A stretch of 64,000 bases of DNA from Halogranum rubrum (GTDB taxonomy: Archaea > Halobacteriota > Halobacteria > Halobacteriales > Haloferacaceae): contig NZ_FOTC01000006.1 in assembly GCF_900114455.1 (NCBI RefSeq), forward strand, positions 124,001 to 188,000, in the 5' to 3' direction. The notes below the pieces were generated by a model, which did not search any database, was not told the origin of the DNA, and saw only the letters and a list, made by a program, of their open reading frames with translations. Below, one piece after another: positions 34,259 through 40,795 of this stretch. Numbering within the stretch: position 1 is the first letter of the stretch; each line of letters opens with the position of its first letter. The position numbers and the translations under genes are program-made.

Positions 34259-35488
34259 ATGAGTGAAGAACCTACCGAGATGCTGACACAGGAATTGATA
34301 CCCGAAGAATTAGTCGACCGACCCCAGTGGGTGTGTTGGCGACGAGCGGAACGCGACGGGAAGCCGACGAAGATTCCGGTGGTCCCAGGCGTCGGATCGT
34401 TCGCGTCGTCGACGGACCCAGAAACGTGGGGGGACTTCGAGACTGCAGTGGAGTATCTCGAGCGTGGCCGGGCCGATGGAATCGGCTTTGTGTTCACCGA
34501 GGCGGACCCAATCGTCGGCGTCGACTTGGATGACTGTCGCGACCCCGACACGGGCGACGTCGACGACGACGCAAAGGACATCATCACTCGGTTGAACTCT
34601 TACACCGAGATCTCGCCGTCGGGAACCGGGTACCACGTGCTCATTCAGGGGAGCCTACCGGAGGGTCGGAACCGCCGTGGGAAGATCGAGTGCTACGACA
34701 AAGCGCGCTTTTTCACCGTCACCGGAGACCGAGTGACAGGAACACCAACAGCGGTGTCGCAGAGACAAGACGCCCTGGAAGTGATCCATCGTGAGTACAT
34801 CGCCGACGAGAAGACACAATCGACAGACAGTCCTACGCGTGTAACGGAACGTGAGGTGTCCTCATCCAACACGTCACTCGACGACGACACCCTCATCGAG
34901 AAAGCGAAGAACGCCTCGAACGGCGCGAAGTTCGACCGGTTGTGGAACGGCTCAACCAGTGGCTACGACAGTAACTCAGAAGCGGATATGGCGCTGTGTT
35001 GCATGTTGGCGTTCTGGAGCGGCGGCGACACGGCCCAGATGGACCAGCTGTTCCGCCAGTCAGGGCTGATTCGTGAGAAGTGGGATGAGGTCCACTACGC
35101 CGACGGATCGACGTACGGCGAGAAGACCATCGAACGTGCGATCGAACGGACGTCAGAGTTCTACGAACCACGGTCGACAGGGGAGTCAGAAACAGACACA
35201 CCCACCAGTGATAGCGACGACGTCGACAACACGCGTAGTCGAGCATACCTCGTGGAGAAGAATCGCTTGTTGCGAGAGCGTGTGAACACCCTTGAAGCAA
35301 CGCTCGACAAGCGAGATGAGCGTATTGAGGAACTCGAGGCGGAAGTCGAACGGCTCACTGGCTCCGATGTGCTAGACGACAAGGAACCTGACGTCGACGA
35401 CGTCAATCACCTCGGAGCGACTGGTGATGAGGGAGACTCAGAGGCGACGTCGTTGTGGGGACGAACGAAGCGACTCTTCGGGGAATAA
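34259..35488 (+). CDS. NrS-1-like primase-polymerase
   Basis: 409 aa. N-terminal archaeo-eukaryotic primase-type domain: W-V-C-W-R-R-A near residue 25, I-V-G-V-D-L-D-D-C (metal-binding acids, 89-92) and S-G-T-G-Y-H-V (121-127). A helical domain follows (D-M-A-L-C-C-M-L-A-F-W, then G-E-K-T-I-E-R-A-I-E) as in phage NrS-1 polymerase. The last 80 residues are an acidic coiled coil instead of a helicase. It should start replication of the mobile element together with the upstream ATPase. It lies directly after the repeat block taken as a candidate origin. Confidence 0.8.
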   Translation: MSEEPTEMLTQELIPEELVDRPQWVCWRRAERDGKPTKIPVVPGVGSFASSTDPETWGDFETAVEYLERGRADGIGFVFTEADPIVGVDLDDCRDPDTGDVDDDAKDIITRLNSYTEISPSGTGYHVLIQGSLPEGRNRRGKIECYDKARFFTVTGDRVTGTPTAVSQRQDALEVIHREYIADEKTQSTDSPTRVTEREVSSSNTSLDDDTLIEKAKNASNGAKFDRLWNGSTSGYDSNSEADMALCCMLAFWSGGDTAQMDQLFRQSGLIREKWDEVHYADGSTYGEKTIERAIERTSEFYEPRSTGESETDTPTSDSDDVDNTRSRAYLVEKNRLLRERVNTLEATLDKRDERIEELEAEVERLTGSDVLDDKEPDVDDVNHLGATGDEGDSEATSLWGRTKRLFGE

Positions 35489-35564
35489 ACGACGCCTTCA
35501 CAAGAGTATACTGCGCTGGTAGACAACTATATTAGTCAGCCAACCGAATATACACGCATACGCC

Positions 35565-36170
35565 ATGAGTGACCCATCGTCGGTTGATTTCGCCGCCGAG
35601 TGGGAGGCTGAGCTCGACGGTCGGACGACGGTCGAGAAGATTTACGACGTCGCCCTCCAGCTCGCTGAACCGCTGCGTGTCGCCGACATCGCAGACCGGG
35701 CGGGAGTTGCGCCGGATACCGCACGGAAGTATCTCGGCTTCCTCACAGAGATCGGCATTGTGAAGAAAGCAAGCGACGACCCAGCCACGTATCGTCGCAA
35801 CGACGACTACCTCGAGTGGCGACGAGTTGACCGGCTTCGGACTGAGCACACGGTCGAAGAGCTTGAAACACGGATTTCAGAACTCAGTGAGCAGATTCAG
35901 GTATATCAGGAGACCTACGAGGCAGCCACGCCCAAAGCGGTCGCTCCCCAGGACGCTGGCTACGAAACACTCGATGAGACACTCGCCGACCTCCGTCAGT
36001 GGGAGGCAGCTCGAAGTGAGGTCGACCAGATCCTCACCGCATTGGGCCGCGACAAACACATCGCGGACACACAGAGGGTGAGCACAGGACGTGATACCCG
36101 TGGTCCTCGAACAGTTCCAATCGGGCTGCCAGGCTGTCGTCCCGTCCGCTCAACCGACCGCACTGAATAA
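35565..36170 (+). CDS. DUF7342-like winged-helix protein
   Basis: 201 aa. The beginning D-F-A-A-E-W-E-A-E-L and T-T-V-E-K-I-Y-D-V-A, then R-V-A-D-I-A-D-R-A-G-V and Y-L-G-F-L-T-E-I-G-I-V-K-K, is the TrmB/DUF7342-type winged helix common on haloarchaeal plasmids. A coiled-coil part follows (L-E-T-R-I-S-E-L-S-E-Q-I). The final 35 residues are Arg/Gly-rich and unlike relatives, so the 3' end may be altered. A fragment of what is usually the neighbouring gene follows directly. Confidence 0.65.
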   Translation: MSDPSSVDFAAEWEAELDGRTTVEKIYDVALQLAEPLRVADIADRAGVAPDTARKYLGFLTEIGIVKKASDDPATYRRNDDYLEWRRVDRLRTEHTVEELETRISELSEQIQVYQETYEAATPKAVAPQDAGYETLDETLADLRQWEAARSEVDQILTALGRDKHIADTQRVSTGRDTRGPRTVPIGLPGCRPVRSTDRTE

Positions 36171-36280
36171 TGGGGGATTCGACACCAAACAAAGAACTGC
36201 TTAGGCGAGTCGCACAACGGCTTGGGTCACAGCCCTTTGTCACGCAGGTGAACCCATTTCCCTCACACAAAAGTGACTGA
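36170..36280 (+). pseudogene. Truncated fragment of the usual DUF7342 partner gene
   Basis: Reads M-G-D-S-T-P-N-K-E-L-L-R-R-V-A-Q-R-L-G and stops after 36 residues. This resembles the beginning of the roughly 100-residue proteins encoded after DUF7342-like genes on other haloarchaeal plasmids (from memory, not checked). The rest of the gene is missing where the tRNA-array segment begins. Confidence 0.35.
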
Positions 36281-36553
36281 TTCGAGACCAGGAACGTTGG
36301 CAAGACGCGTCTTCGCATCAGTATCGGTTATTCTCGTGGTCCACTGAATGGTTACACCGACGGTAACATGGGTTGCAGAAAGCTTTGGATCGAGACTGTG
36401 TAGCTCGTCAATCGTTACGCCAGCGACACCCTCGGCTCGTGAGAGCCGCTTCTTAGTCTCCGTAACCAAGTCGCTGCCCGTCCGACACGGAATGCGAATC
36501 GTTACGTCAGCAGTCGTGGTTATGTCAAAATTGTTGGTGCTGGTGGTTGCCAT
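36263..36553 (-). CDS. Small protein of unknown function beside the tRNA array
   Basis: 96 aa from the ATG at 36553 (M-A-T-T-S-T-N-N-F-D); an ATG 30 bases upstream adds an Arg-rich leader. Predicted alternating strands and helices (A-D-V-T-I-R-I-P, V-T-E-T-K-K-R-L-S, H-V-T-V-G-V-T-I-Q-W) resemble a ferredoxin-like fold. It lies between the replicon genes and the tRNA array on the strand of the array, 63 bases after tRNA-Gly. Function unknown. Confidence 0.5.
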   Translation of the reverse strand: MATTSTNNFDITTTADVTIRIPCRTGSDLVTETKKRLSRAEGVAGVTIDELHSLDPKLSATHVTVGVTIQWTTRITDTDAKTRLANVPGLESVTFV

Positions 36554-36615
36554 GGTCTCTCCTCTCTCGGGGGAGCGCCGCACGAGCTGTTTGATTCACG
36601 AGCTCCGCTCCGAGT

Positions 36616-36687
36616 GCGCGAGGGACGATTCGAACGCCCGTCTCGGTCGTGGCACGACCGCGTGCTACCGAACTACACTACTCGCGC
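36616..36687 (-). tRNA. tRNA-Gly(GCC)
   Basis: 72 bases; acceptor GCGCGAG/CTCGCGC, anticodon stem CGGTC/GACCG with loop GTGCCAC, T-loop TTCGAAT. Last gene of the minus-strand array, beyond the TROVE gene. No CCA encoded. Confidence 0.85.
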
Positions 36688-36714
36688 TTGGCGAAGAAAA
36701 ACGAAAAGACAGCA

Positions 36715-38244
36715 CTATGCTGGCTGGAACGCATCAATGTCATCGATAACCTGCATCGGATTCTCGGCGTGCCCGATGAACGAGAGAACGGTTTCTGACC
36801 AGCCAGAGATGTTGTAGACGTTCTCGTATCCTTCCGGCGTCACAAGGTCGCCGTAGGACGCAAGATCAATCAGGTATAGCGCCGTCTCAGGTGCAACCTC
36901 GTCTCGGTAGGCGTCGAACGCCGCCTTGACCGTCTGGTCGTCTCGTGCCGTGAACGGCGTGCTGTCCCAGATTTGCATGTCGGTGAAGACGACAATTCGC
37001 TTAACAGGCTTGCCTCGCTCGCGGAGGAACTCCAGCGCCTTCCAGCCGTTCGTCGAATTCCCCACTTCTTCGTCGATACTCAATACCGATTCTTGCCGTT
37101 GCAGTACTGGCGTGTCGACGTGCATCGAGACGGTCTGGAAGTCGTCACCGAACCCACCGACTGTGGCACCTTGGTCGGCTAGAATCGCACCGAACAACGC
37201 GCCAATTTCCTTCAATCGGAGCGTGCTATTCCGAGACAGTGACATGTCCATCGACCCTGACAAGTCCACCGCGATGAACGTGTCCCCGAGTCCGTCAGGT
37301 ATCGTCTCCACGGCGGCGTCGATTGCATCCTCCAGCCATCGCTCGACTGCCGGCGCTTGCACGTCCGCACTCTGCAGCGCGGTGTACGCCTGGTAGTATC
37401 GGAACGGGTACAGTGGTGCGTGTCGCACCGCCCCCAGGTCGAGGTGGCCCACGACGGTCTCCTCGTCGACACCTGCTTCGAGCATGTTCCGGAGGTTCCG
37501 GATCGATGCGAAGATCGGGAGCGTGTACTCATCGTCTTCGATGAGCGTCTCCCAGGCATCGCGGGTGTTACCGCGCTCGGAGATGACGGTCTCCCACGTC
37601 TTGGGCGACGGCAACGGTTCGACGTCAGGATAGTCATCAAGGTCGCCACGCATGAACCGTTCAAACAGGACCTCTTGTTCAGCGTTGACCGGCTTTGGGT
37701 GTACGCGGTTGAATACGTCGTGCAGCGTCACCTCACGTCGCGCTAGCTTGTACTTGCCGAGCGTGTAGTCGTCGGCCATTGCCACCAGCGCGTCTTCGAT
37801 ACCGCGTCGGAGCGGCCATGGCGCCGTGCCGCCGAACAGCTGATCGTGAACTGCGAGGGCGGTCGCCGTTTCATCCATTCGCTGGATAATCGCCGGTGCC
37901 CATTCGCGGATGAGAGACTCAGGAGAGTCGTCCTTGAACCGGTCGTCATTGGCTGCCAACACGAGCAGCACCTGCGGGATGTCCCGTAGGTAGAGTTCCT
38001 GTCGCGCGTACGCGGCGAGCTTCAGGACGAACTCCGGATCCTCTGCGGCTGCAGCGTCGAACCGTCGAACGGCAGTGGCGAGTTGCTCGTCCTCGGTCTC
38101 GTAGAACGAGTTTTCCAGCAGTTGGTTGATCGTGCGCTTGTACAGTGCGAGTCGGGGGTCGGCAGGCTCGAACGCTTCCCCACCTTCGTGGTTGGTGGTT
38201 CGCGTCGCCTTCGCGACCGTTTGCTTTGGCTTGTTGAACTCCAT
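36715..38244 (-). CDS. rsr: Ro60-type TROVE/vWA RNA-binding protein
   Basis: 509 aa from the ATG at 38244 (M-E-F-N-K-P-K); upstream in-frame codons lie within tRNA-Arg and cannot be coding. Residues of about 30-310 form the helical TROVE ring (L-A-A-Y-A-R-Q-E-L-Y-L-R-D-I-P, then F-R-Y-Y-Q-A-Y). The rest is a von Willebrand A domain with an intact metal site, D-L-S-G-S at 327-331. Ro60 proteins bind the ends of misfolded small RNAs through the ring and Y RNAs on its outside. Length matches the family (about 510-540). It lies inside the tRNA array, 68 bases after tRNA-Arg on the same strand, so co-transcription with the tRNAs is likely. Confidence 0.9.
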   Translation of the reverse strand: MEFNKPKQTVAKATRTTNHEGGEAFEPADPRLALYKRTINQLLENSFYETEDEQLATAVRRFDAAAAEDPEFVLKLAAYARQELYLRDIPQVLLVLAANDDRFKDDSPESLIREWAPAIIQRMDETATALAVHDQLFGGTAPWPLRRGIEDALVAMADDYTLGKYKLARREVTLHDVFNRVHPKPVNAEQEVLFERFMRGDLDDYPDVEPLPSPKTWETVISERGNTRDAWETLIEDDEYTLPIFASIRNLRNMLEAGVDEETVVGHLDLGAVRHAPLYPFRYYQAYTALQSADVQAPAVERWLEDAIDAAVETIPDGLGDTFIAVDLSGSMDMSLSRNSTLRLKEIGALFGAILADQGATVGGFGDDFQTVSMHVDTPVLQRQESVLSIDEEVGNSTNGWKALEFLRERGKPVKRIVVFTDMQIWDSTPFTARDDQTVKAAFDAYRDEVAPETALYLIDLASYGDLVTPEGYENVYNISGWSETVLSFIGHAENPMQVIDDIDAFQPA

Positions 38245-38311
38245 ACTATCACTTGGAGCCGCAATAGGCGACTCCGAACGCGGCTGTCCACAGATGCTGC
38301 GAACAGCGAGT

Positions 38312-38385
38312 GTCCCCGGCACGATTCGAACGTGCGACACCCGGCTTCGAAGGCCGGTGCTCTGTCCAGACTGAGCTACGGGAAC
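38312..38385 (-). tRNA. tRNA-Arg(TCG)
   Basis: 74 bases; acceptor GTTCCCG/CGGGGAC, D-stem GCTC/GAGC, anticodon stem CCGGC/GCCGG with loop CTTCGAA. Regular cloverleaf; nearest tRNA to the TROVE start. Confidence 0.9.
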
Positions 38386-38406
38386 GAGAGAGTGGCCGGA
38401 AAACCG

Positions 38407-38461
38407 CCAGAGCGAAATACGGGATTCGAACCCGTGGAGTGCCATTGAAGTATCGCTCCGG
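38407..38461 (-). ncRNA. tRNA-like mini-element (T-arm on an acceptor-like helix)
   Basis: A perfect T-arm (ACGGG, TTCGAAT, CCCGT) is enclosed by a 9-bp helix, CCGGAGCGA with TCGCTCTGG (one G-T pair), but only about 17 bases take the place of the D and anticodon arms. It cannot be a normal tRNA. It may be a tRNA remnant or a tRNA-mimicking small RNA such as the tRNA-like modules of bacterial Y RNAs. The gene for the TROVE protein is the next protein-coding gene downstream. Confidence 0.45.
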
Positions 38462-38564
38462 CTCGACGACTACTGGTAGGTGACGACCGGAATGCTGTCG
38501 GGGCGGGACCGGTGTCGAGAGCACTCTCGTGCTCTCTTTGTCCGGCATGTTCTCGATGGACGGG

Positions 38565-38654
38565 GCCACCGACAGGATTTGAACCTGCGAGTTCCTGGCG
38601 AAGTAACGCCTCGACTCGACGGTCGCCGGGTGTGGTCGGGTAACCGACGGTGCG
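38565..38654 (-). ncRNA. tRNA-like element with extra sequence in the anticodon arm
   Basis: Good T-arm (GCAGG, TTCAAAT, CCTGT). The 3' acceptor strand CGGTGGC pairs with only 5 bases of the upstream CGCACCG. An anticodon-type stem GGCGA/TCGCC encloses 21 bases instead of 7. Possibly an intron-containing or decayed tRNA; the anticodon cannot be read. Strong alternative hairpins exist within it (GTCGG/CCGAC, GAGT/ACTC). Confidence 0.4.
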
Positions 38655-38763
38655 ACGGGCTATGACTCCCGGTATGCCTTACAGGCTGAAGGAATGCACT
38701 GTCTTGACGACCACACGCTGGACGGAACCGACGCTGGCAAGCTTGCTAACGTCGATTCCTGAG

Positions 38764-38839
38764 TGCTCTCGAGGGGAATCGAACCCCTGACCTCCAGCTC
38801 GAAAGGCTGGCGTCTCTCGCCAACGGAGACTCCGAGAGC
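38764..38839 (-). tRNA. tRNA-Glu(TTC)
   Basis: 76 bases; acceptor GCTCTCG/CGAGAGC, discriminator A, D-stem GTCT/AGAC, anticodon stem CCAGC/GCTGG with loop CTTTCGA, T-loop TTCGATT. Confidence 0.9.
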
Positions 38840-38869
38840 ATGAACAGCAGAGAACCACGTGGTTCCGAA

Positions 38870-38943
38870 CGCCTGGGGAAGGATTCGAACCTTCCACAAC
38901 CGGGGTAACAGCCCGACACCCCCACCAAGGGGGTCTCCCAGGC
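38870..38943 (-). tRNA. tRNA-Asn(GTT)
   Basis: 74 bases; acceptor GCCTGGG/CCCAGGC, discriminator G, D-stem ACCC/GGGT, loop CTGTTAC on stem TCGGG/CCCGG. Confidence 0.88.
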
Positions 38944-38949
38944 ATCGAG

Positions 38950-39022
38950 AGGGCCCGACGGGATTCGAACCCGCTATCTTGCGGTTAAAGGCCGCTTGCC
39001 TGTCCTCATAGGCTCCGGGCCC
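38950..39022 (-). tRNA. tRNA-Lys(TTT) with C at position 33
   Basis: 73 bases; acceptor GGGCCCG/CGGGCCC, D-stem GCCT/AGGC, T-arm GCGGG/CCCGT. The anticodon loop is CCTTTAA: TTT is in the anticodon place but position 33, almost always T, is C, and the outermost anticodon-stem pair is A-A. Charging or decoding may be abnormal. Confidence 0.65.
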
Positions 39023-39025
39023 GCA

Positions 39026-39098
39026 TGCTCCAGCCCGGATTTGAACCGGGGGCTCGGCCGTGAGAGGGCCGTGAGTTTGGCCGCTACTCCACTGGAGC
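39026..39098 (-). tRNA. tRNA-Glu(CTC)
   Basis: 73 bases; acceptor GCTCCAG/CTGGAGC, D-stem GAGT/ACTC, anticodon stem CGGCC/GGCCG with loop CTCTCAC. A second Glu isoacceptor besides TTC. Confidence 0.88.
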
Positions 39099-39133
39099 GG
39101 ATTGACCTCGCCCGTGAAGGGGTCATCGGCCAG

Positions 39134-39258
39134 TGGGACGGGCAGGATTCGAACCTGCGTGTTCTCATTAAATGTGAGGTGAAGGAACTCTCACCGTCGC
39201 ACCGGGTGTCCGGTGAAAACTCGGTGAGAGGAAGAATACCAGGCTCTTCTACCGTCCC
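39134..39258 (-). tRNA. tRNA-like gene with about 50 extra bases in the anticodon arm
   Basis: Regular acceptor GGGACGG/CCGTCCC, D-stem GAAG/CTTC and T-arm GCAGG/CCTGC. The anticodon stem TCTCA/TGAGA is split by an insert that folds into its own helix, CTCTCACCG with CGGTGAGAG, around a CACCGG/CCGGTG hairpin. If the insert is an intron, the mature loop may be CATTTAA (TTT, Lys?, with A33). CTCAC is repeated at both insert edges. Confidence 0.5.
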
Positions 39259-39262
39259 GCAG

Positions 39263-39334
39263 TCTCCCCGGCACGACTCGAACGTGCGTTTCCTCCTCTA
39301 CAGGGAGGCGTCGTAGCCGCTAGACCACGAGGAG
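39263..39334 (-). tRNA. tRNA-Tyr(GTA)
   Basis: 72 bases; acceptor CTCCTCG/CGGGGAG with one G-T pair, anticodon stem CCTCC/GGAGG, loop CTGTAGA, T-arm GCACG/CGTGC. Confidence 0.88.
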
Positions 39335-39337
39335 AAC

Positions 39338-39419
39338 TGTCGCCGCGAGGATTCGAACCTCGGAAGACCTACGCCAGCGGTTCTGAGCCGCTTCTCGTTG
39401 ACCACTTGAGTACGGCGAC
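39338..39419 (-). tRNA. tRNA-Leu(CAG)
   Basis: 82 bases, class II; acceptor GTCGCCG/CGGCGAC, D-stem CTC/GAG, loop CTCAGAA on stem AGCGG/CCGCT, long variable arm, T-arm CGAGG/CCTCG. Confidence 0.88.
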
Positions 39420-39459
39420 GCAATGTCGAAGTTGGGCTTCTGACAGCAGAATAGCCGGA

Positions 39460-39541
39460 TGCCGCCACCAGGATTCGAACCTGGGAAGGACTAACCACAC
39501 GGCCCTCAGCCGTGTCCGTTTGGCCACTCTGGCATGGCGGC
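39460..39541 (-). tRNA. tRNA-Leu(GAG)
   Basis: 82 bases, class II; acceptor GCCGCCA/TGGCGGC, loop CTGAGGG on stem CACGG/CCGTG, long variable arm, T-arm CCAGG/CCTGG. Confidence 0.88.
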
Positions 39542-39549
39542 ACAGTCAA

Positions 39550-39631
39550 TTCCACGGGCAGGACTCAAGCCTGCGGATCCCGTCAGTGCGGGTCGTAAGC
39601 CTGCAGTTGTTAGCCACTTGGCTACCGTGGA
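39550..39631 (-). tRNA. Class II tRNA-like gene, anticodon apparently TAC
   Basis: 82 bases; acceptor TCCACGG/CCGTGGA, anticodon stem GCAGG/CCCGC with an A-C mismatch and loop CTTACGA, T-stem GCAGG/CCTGC. TAC would be Val, yet the variable region is long as in Leu or Ser, and the T-loop is CTTGAGT instead of TTCGAxT. Probably degenerate or recoded. Confidence 0.55.
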
Positions 39632-39632
39632 G

Positions 39633-39703
39633 TGGGGACGGACTGATTCGAACAGCCATTACCTGCTCTGGAGGCAGGTGTCGTACCATTGGACTACATC
39701 CCC
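39633..39703 (-). tRNA. tRNA-Trp(CCA) without intron
   Basis: 71 bases; acceptor GGGGATG/CGTCCCC, D-stem GTC/GAC, anticodon stem CCTGC/GCAGG with loop CTCCAGA, T-loop TTCGAAT. Chromosomal haloarchaeal tRNA-Trp genes have an intron of about 100 bases; this one has none. Confidence 0.88.
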
Positions 39704-39709
39704 CTGCTA

Positions 39710-39795
39710 CGGCGGGAGAATGTTCCGAGCACTCGTGCCCTGACAGAGGCCGCGATTCCAACGCGGTCTCAGAGACGGGCTCGGGAACTCCCGCC
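39710..39795 (-). tRNA. tRNA-Ser(GGA), unusual D-arm and T-loop
   Basis: 86 bases; acceptor GGCGGGA/TCCCGCC, discriminator G, anticodon stem CCGCG/CGCGG with loop TTGGAAT, variable arm, T-stem GAGTG/CATTC with loop CTCGGAA. The D-region lacks the usual GG loop. The same sequence can also form a long rod, GTTCC(C)GAGC with GCTCGGAAC, so the native fold is uncertain. Confidence 0.6.
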
Positions 39796-39798
39796 ACG

Positions 39799-39880
39799 CG
39801 GTGAGACGGAGAGTCGAACTCCGAAGCCTCTCGGCTCTCGGTTTCAAACCGAGCGCGGTCGCCTATCCGCATGTCTCACC
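39799..39880 (-). tRNA. tRNA-Ser(TGA)
   Basis: 82 bases, class II; acceptor GGTGAGA/TCTCACC, discriminator G, D-stem GCGG/CCGC, anticodon stem CTCGG/CCGAG with loop TTTGAAA, variable arm, T-arm CGGAG/CTCCG. Confidence 0.85.
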
Positions 39881-39881
39881 A

Positions 39882-39964
39882 CGCCGTGTCCCGGGGTCGA
39901 ACCGGGAACCCGTTGCCGGGGCTGGCGTAGCAGGCCAGTGGGGTCACCATTCCCCAGACACGGC
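39882..39964 (-). tRNA. tRNA-Ser(GCT)
   Basis: 83 bases, class II; acceptor GCCGTGT/ACACGGC, D-stem GGGG/CCCC, anticodon stem CTGGC/GCCAG with loop CTGCTAC, T-arm CCCGG/CCGGG. Only one base separates it from tRNA-Ser(TGA). Confidence 0.88.
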
Positions 39965-39968
39965 ACAT

Positions 39969-40041
39969 CGAGCCGATGAGGATTCGAACCTCGGTTCTGT
40001 GCATTCAAGGCATAGATCGTCGTCCGCTGGACTATCGGCTC
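39969..40041 (-). tRNA. tRNA with anticodon apparently TGA, short variable loop
   Basis: 73 bases; acceptor GAGCCGA/TCGGCTC, T-loop TTCGAAT. Anticodon stem TATGC/GCACA has one A-C mismatch; loop CTTGAAT gives TGA. A Ser anticodon would normally occur in a class II tRNA, so identity is unclear. The D-arm and the first T-stem pair are also imperfect. Confidence 0.6.
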
Positions 40042-40042
40042 T

Positions 40043-40293
40043 CGGGACTGCCGAACGCTCGGCAGTTGATTATCTATCTGTACGACTGGTTCTAACTGCG
40101 CAATCACGACCACTCAGTCGTGATTGTGGTTCATATTGTGGGGCGTACTTCGGGTCATCCCGGGAATACCACACCGGATCATGTAGGTTGCAGACCCTGC
40201 TGGGCCCGTCACCGCCGGAACGATTCGGATTGACCGAACCGACGGAATCTGCCTACCTCGATGAGTATCCCCACGTGGTTACGCCACGCGCGA
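40043..40293 (-). other. Hairpin-rich non-coding spacer inside the tRNA array
   Basis: No tRNA or protein gene is supported. It contains two perfect hairpins: ACTGCCGA/TCGGCAGT (40047-40066) just before the TGA tRNA, and AATCACGAC/GTCGTGATT (40102-40125). A further imperfect hairpin, GATTCGG/CCGAACC, lies near 40222-40242. Processing signals, terminators or small RNAs are possible. Confidence 0.45.
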
Positions 40294-40367
40294 CGCCGAC
40301 GCCGGGATTCGAACCCGGATCACGGCCGCGACAGGGCCGCATGCTCGCCGGATTACACCACGTCGGC
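40294..40367 (-). tRNA. tRNA-Asp(GTC)
   Basis: 74 bases; acceptor GCCGACG/CGTCGGC, discriminator G, D-stem GTG/CAT, anticodon stem CGGCC/GGCCG with loop CTGTCGC, T-arm CCGGG/CCCGG. Confidence 0.9.
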
Positions 40368-40377
40368 AGGTGGTGAT

Positions 40378-40451
40378 CGCCCCGGCCGGAATCGAACCGG
40401 CGACCTCCGGATTCAAAGTCCGGCGTCCCTCGCCAACGGAGACTCCGGGGC
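40378..40451 (-). tRNA. tRNA-Gln(TTG) without intron
   Basis: 74 bases; acceptor GCCCCGG/CCGGGGC, anticodon stem CCGGA/TCCGG with loop CTTTGAA, T-arm GCCGG/CCGGC. First tRNA of the array. The D-arm (GTCTCCGTTGGCGAG) is nearly the same as in tRNA-Glu(TTC), suggesting duplication within the array. Confidence 0.88.
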
Positions 40452-40562
40452 TTCACCTAGCTGCAGCTATCGCTACGGGGGTGTGTACTAGCAACTCCGA
40501 GCGCGCCAAACGCGCACGGAACTGCCGTTCGTCCCACTCTCAGGAACGAACGCAGACCAAAA

Positions 40563-40635
40563 TGCCGTGAGCCTCAGCCAGTCCACTTACCCGGAGTTGG
40601 TGAACCGAGTGGGTACTGGATGAAGGTAAACGGCA
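40563..40635. ncRNA. Candidate structured RNA 1 (two nested helices)
   Basis: Outer helix TGCCGT/ACGGCA (40563-40568 with 40630-40635) encloses CCAGTCCACT (40578-40587) paired with AGTGG-ACTGG (40608-40619, two extra bases). The ends of the element pair, as in Y-type RNAs. No protein frame. Either strand is possible; the array runs on the minus strand. Confidence 0.4.
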
Positions 40636-40712
40636 GTCCCGTGTTCCCCGGCCCCGGGCGGGTAGTCCGCGTGGGAGCCGAGTTATGCGGGTAAGAGTGT
40701 CCGGAGATTGCC

Positions 40713-40779
40713 GGAGCGCGTCGCACTCTCGTGTTCGACGCAACTCCAGCGATTCTCGTCCGAACGCTCCGCACGCTGG
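40713..40779. ncRNA. Candidate structured RNA 2 (tandem hairpins)
   Basis: GGAG plus GCGTCG (40713-40723) pair with CGACGC plus CTCC (40736-40747); a second helix CCAGCG/CGCTGG follows (40746-40751 with 40774-40779). It lies between structured candidates 1 and 3. Confidence 0.35.
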
Positions 40780-40795
40780 TCTTGTAGGTAGTTGC

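Noticed and set aside
36616-36687. tRNA-Gly as attachment site of an integrated element
   Set aside because: No integrase gene and no direct repeat of the tRNA 3' end were found in the window.
38245-38445. A 67-residue N-terminal extension of the TROVE protein
   Set aside because: The extension would be encoded by the tRNA-Arg gene and its flanks; the ATG at 38244 gives the normal family length.
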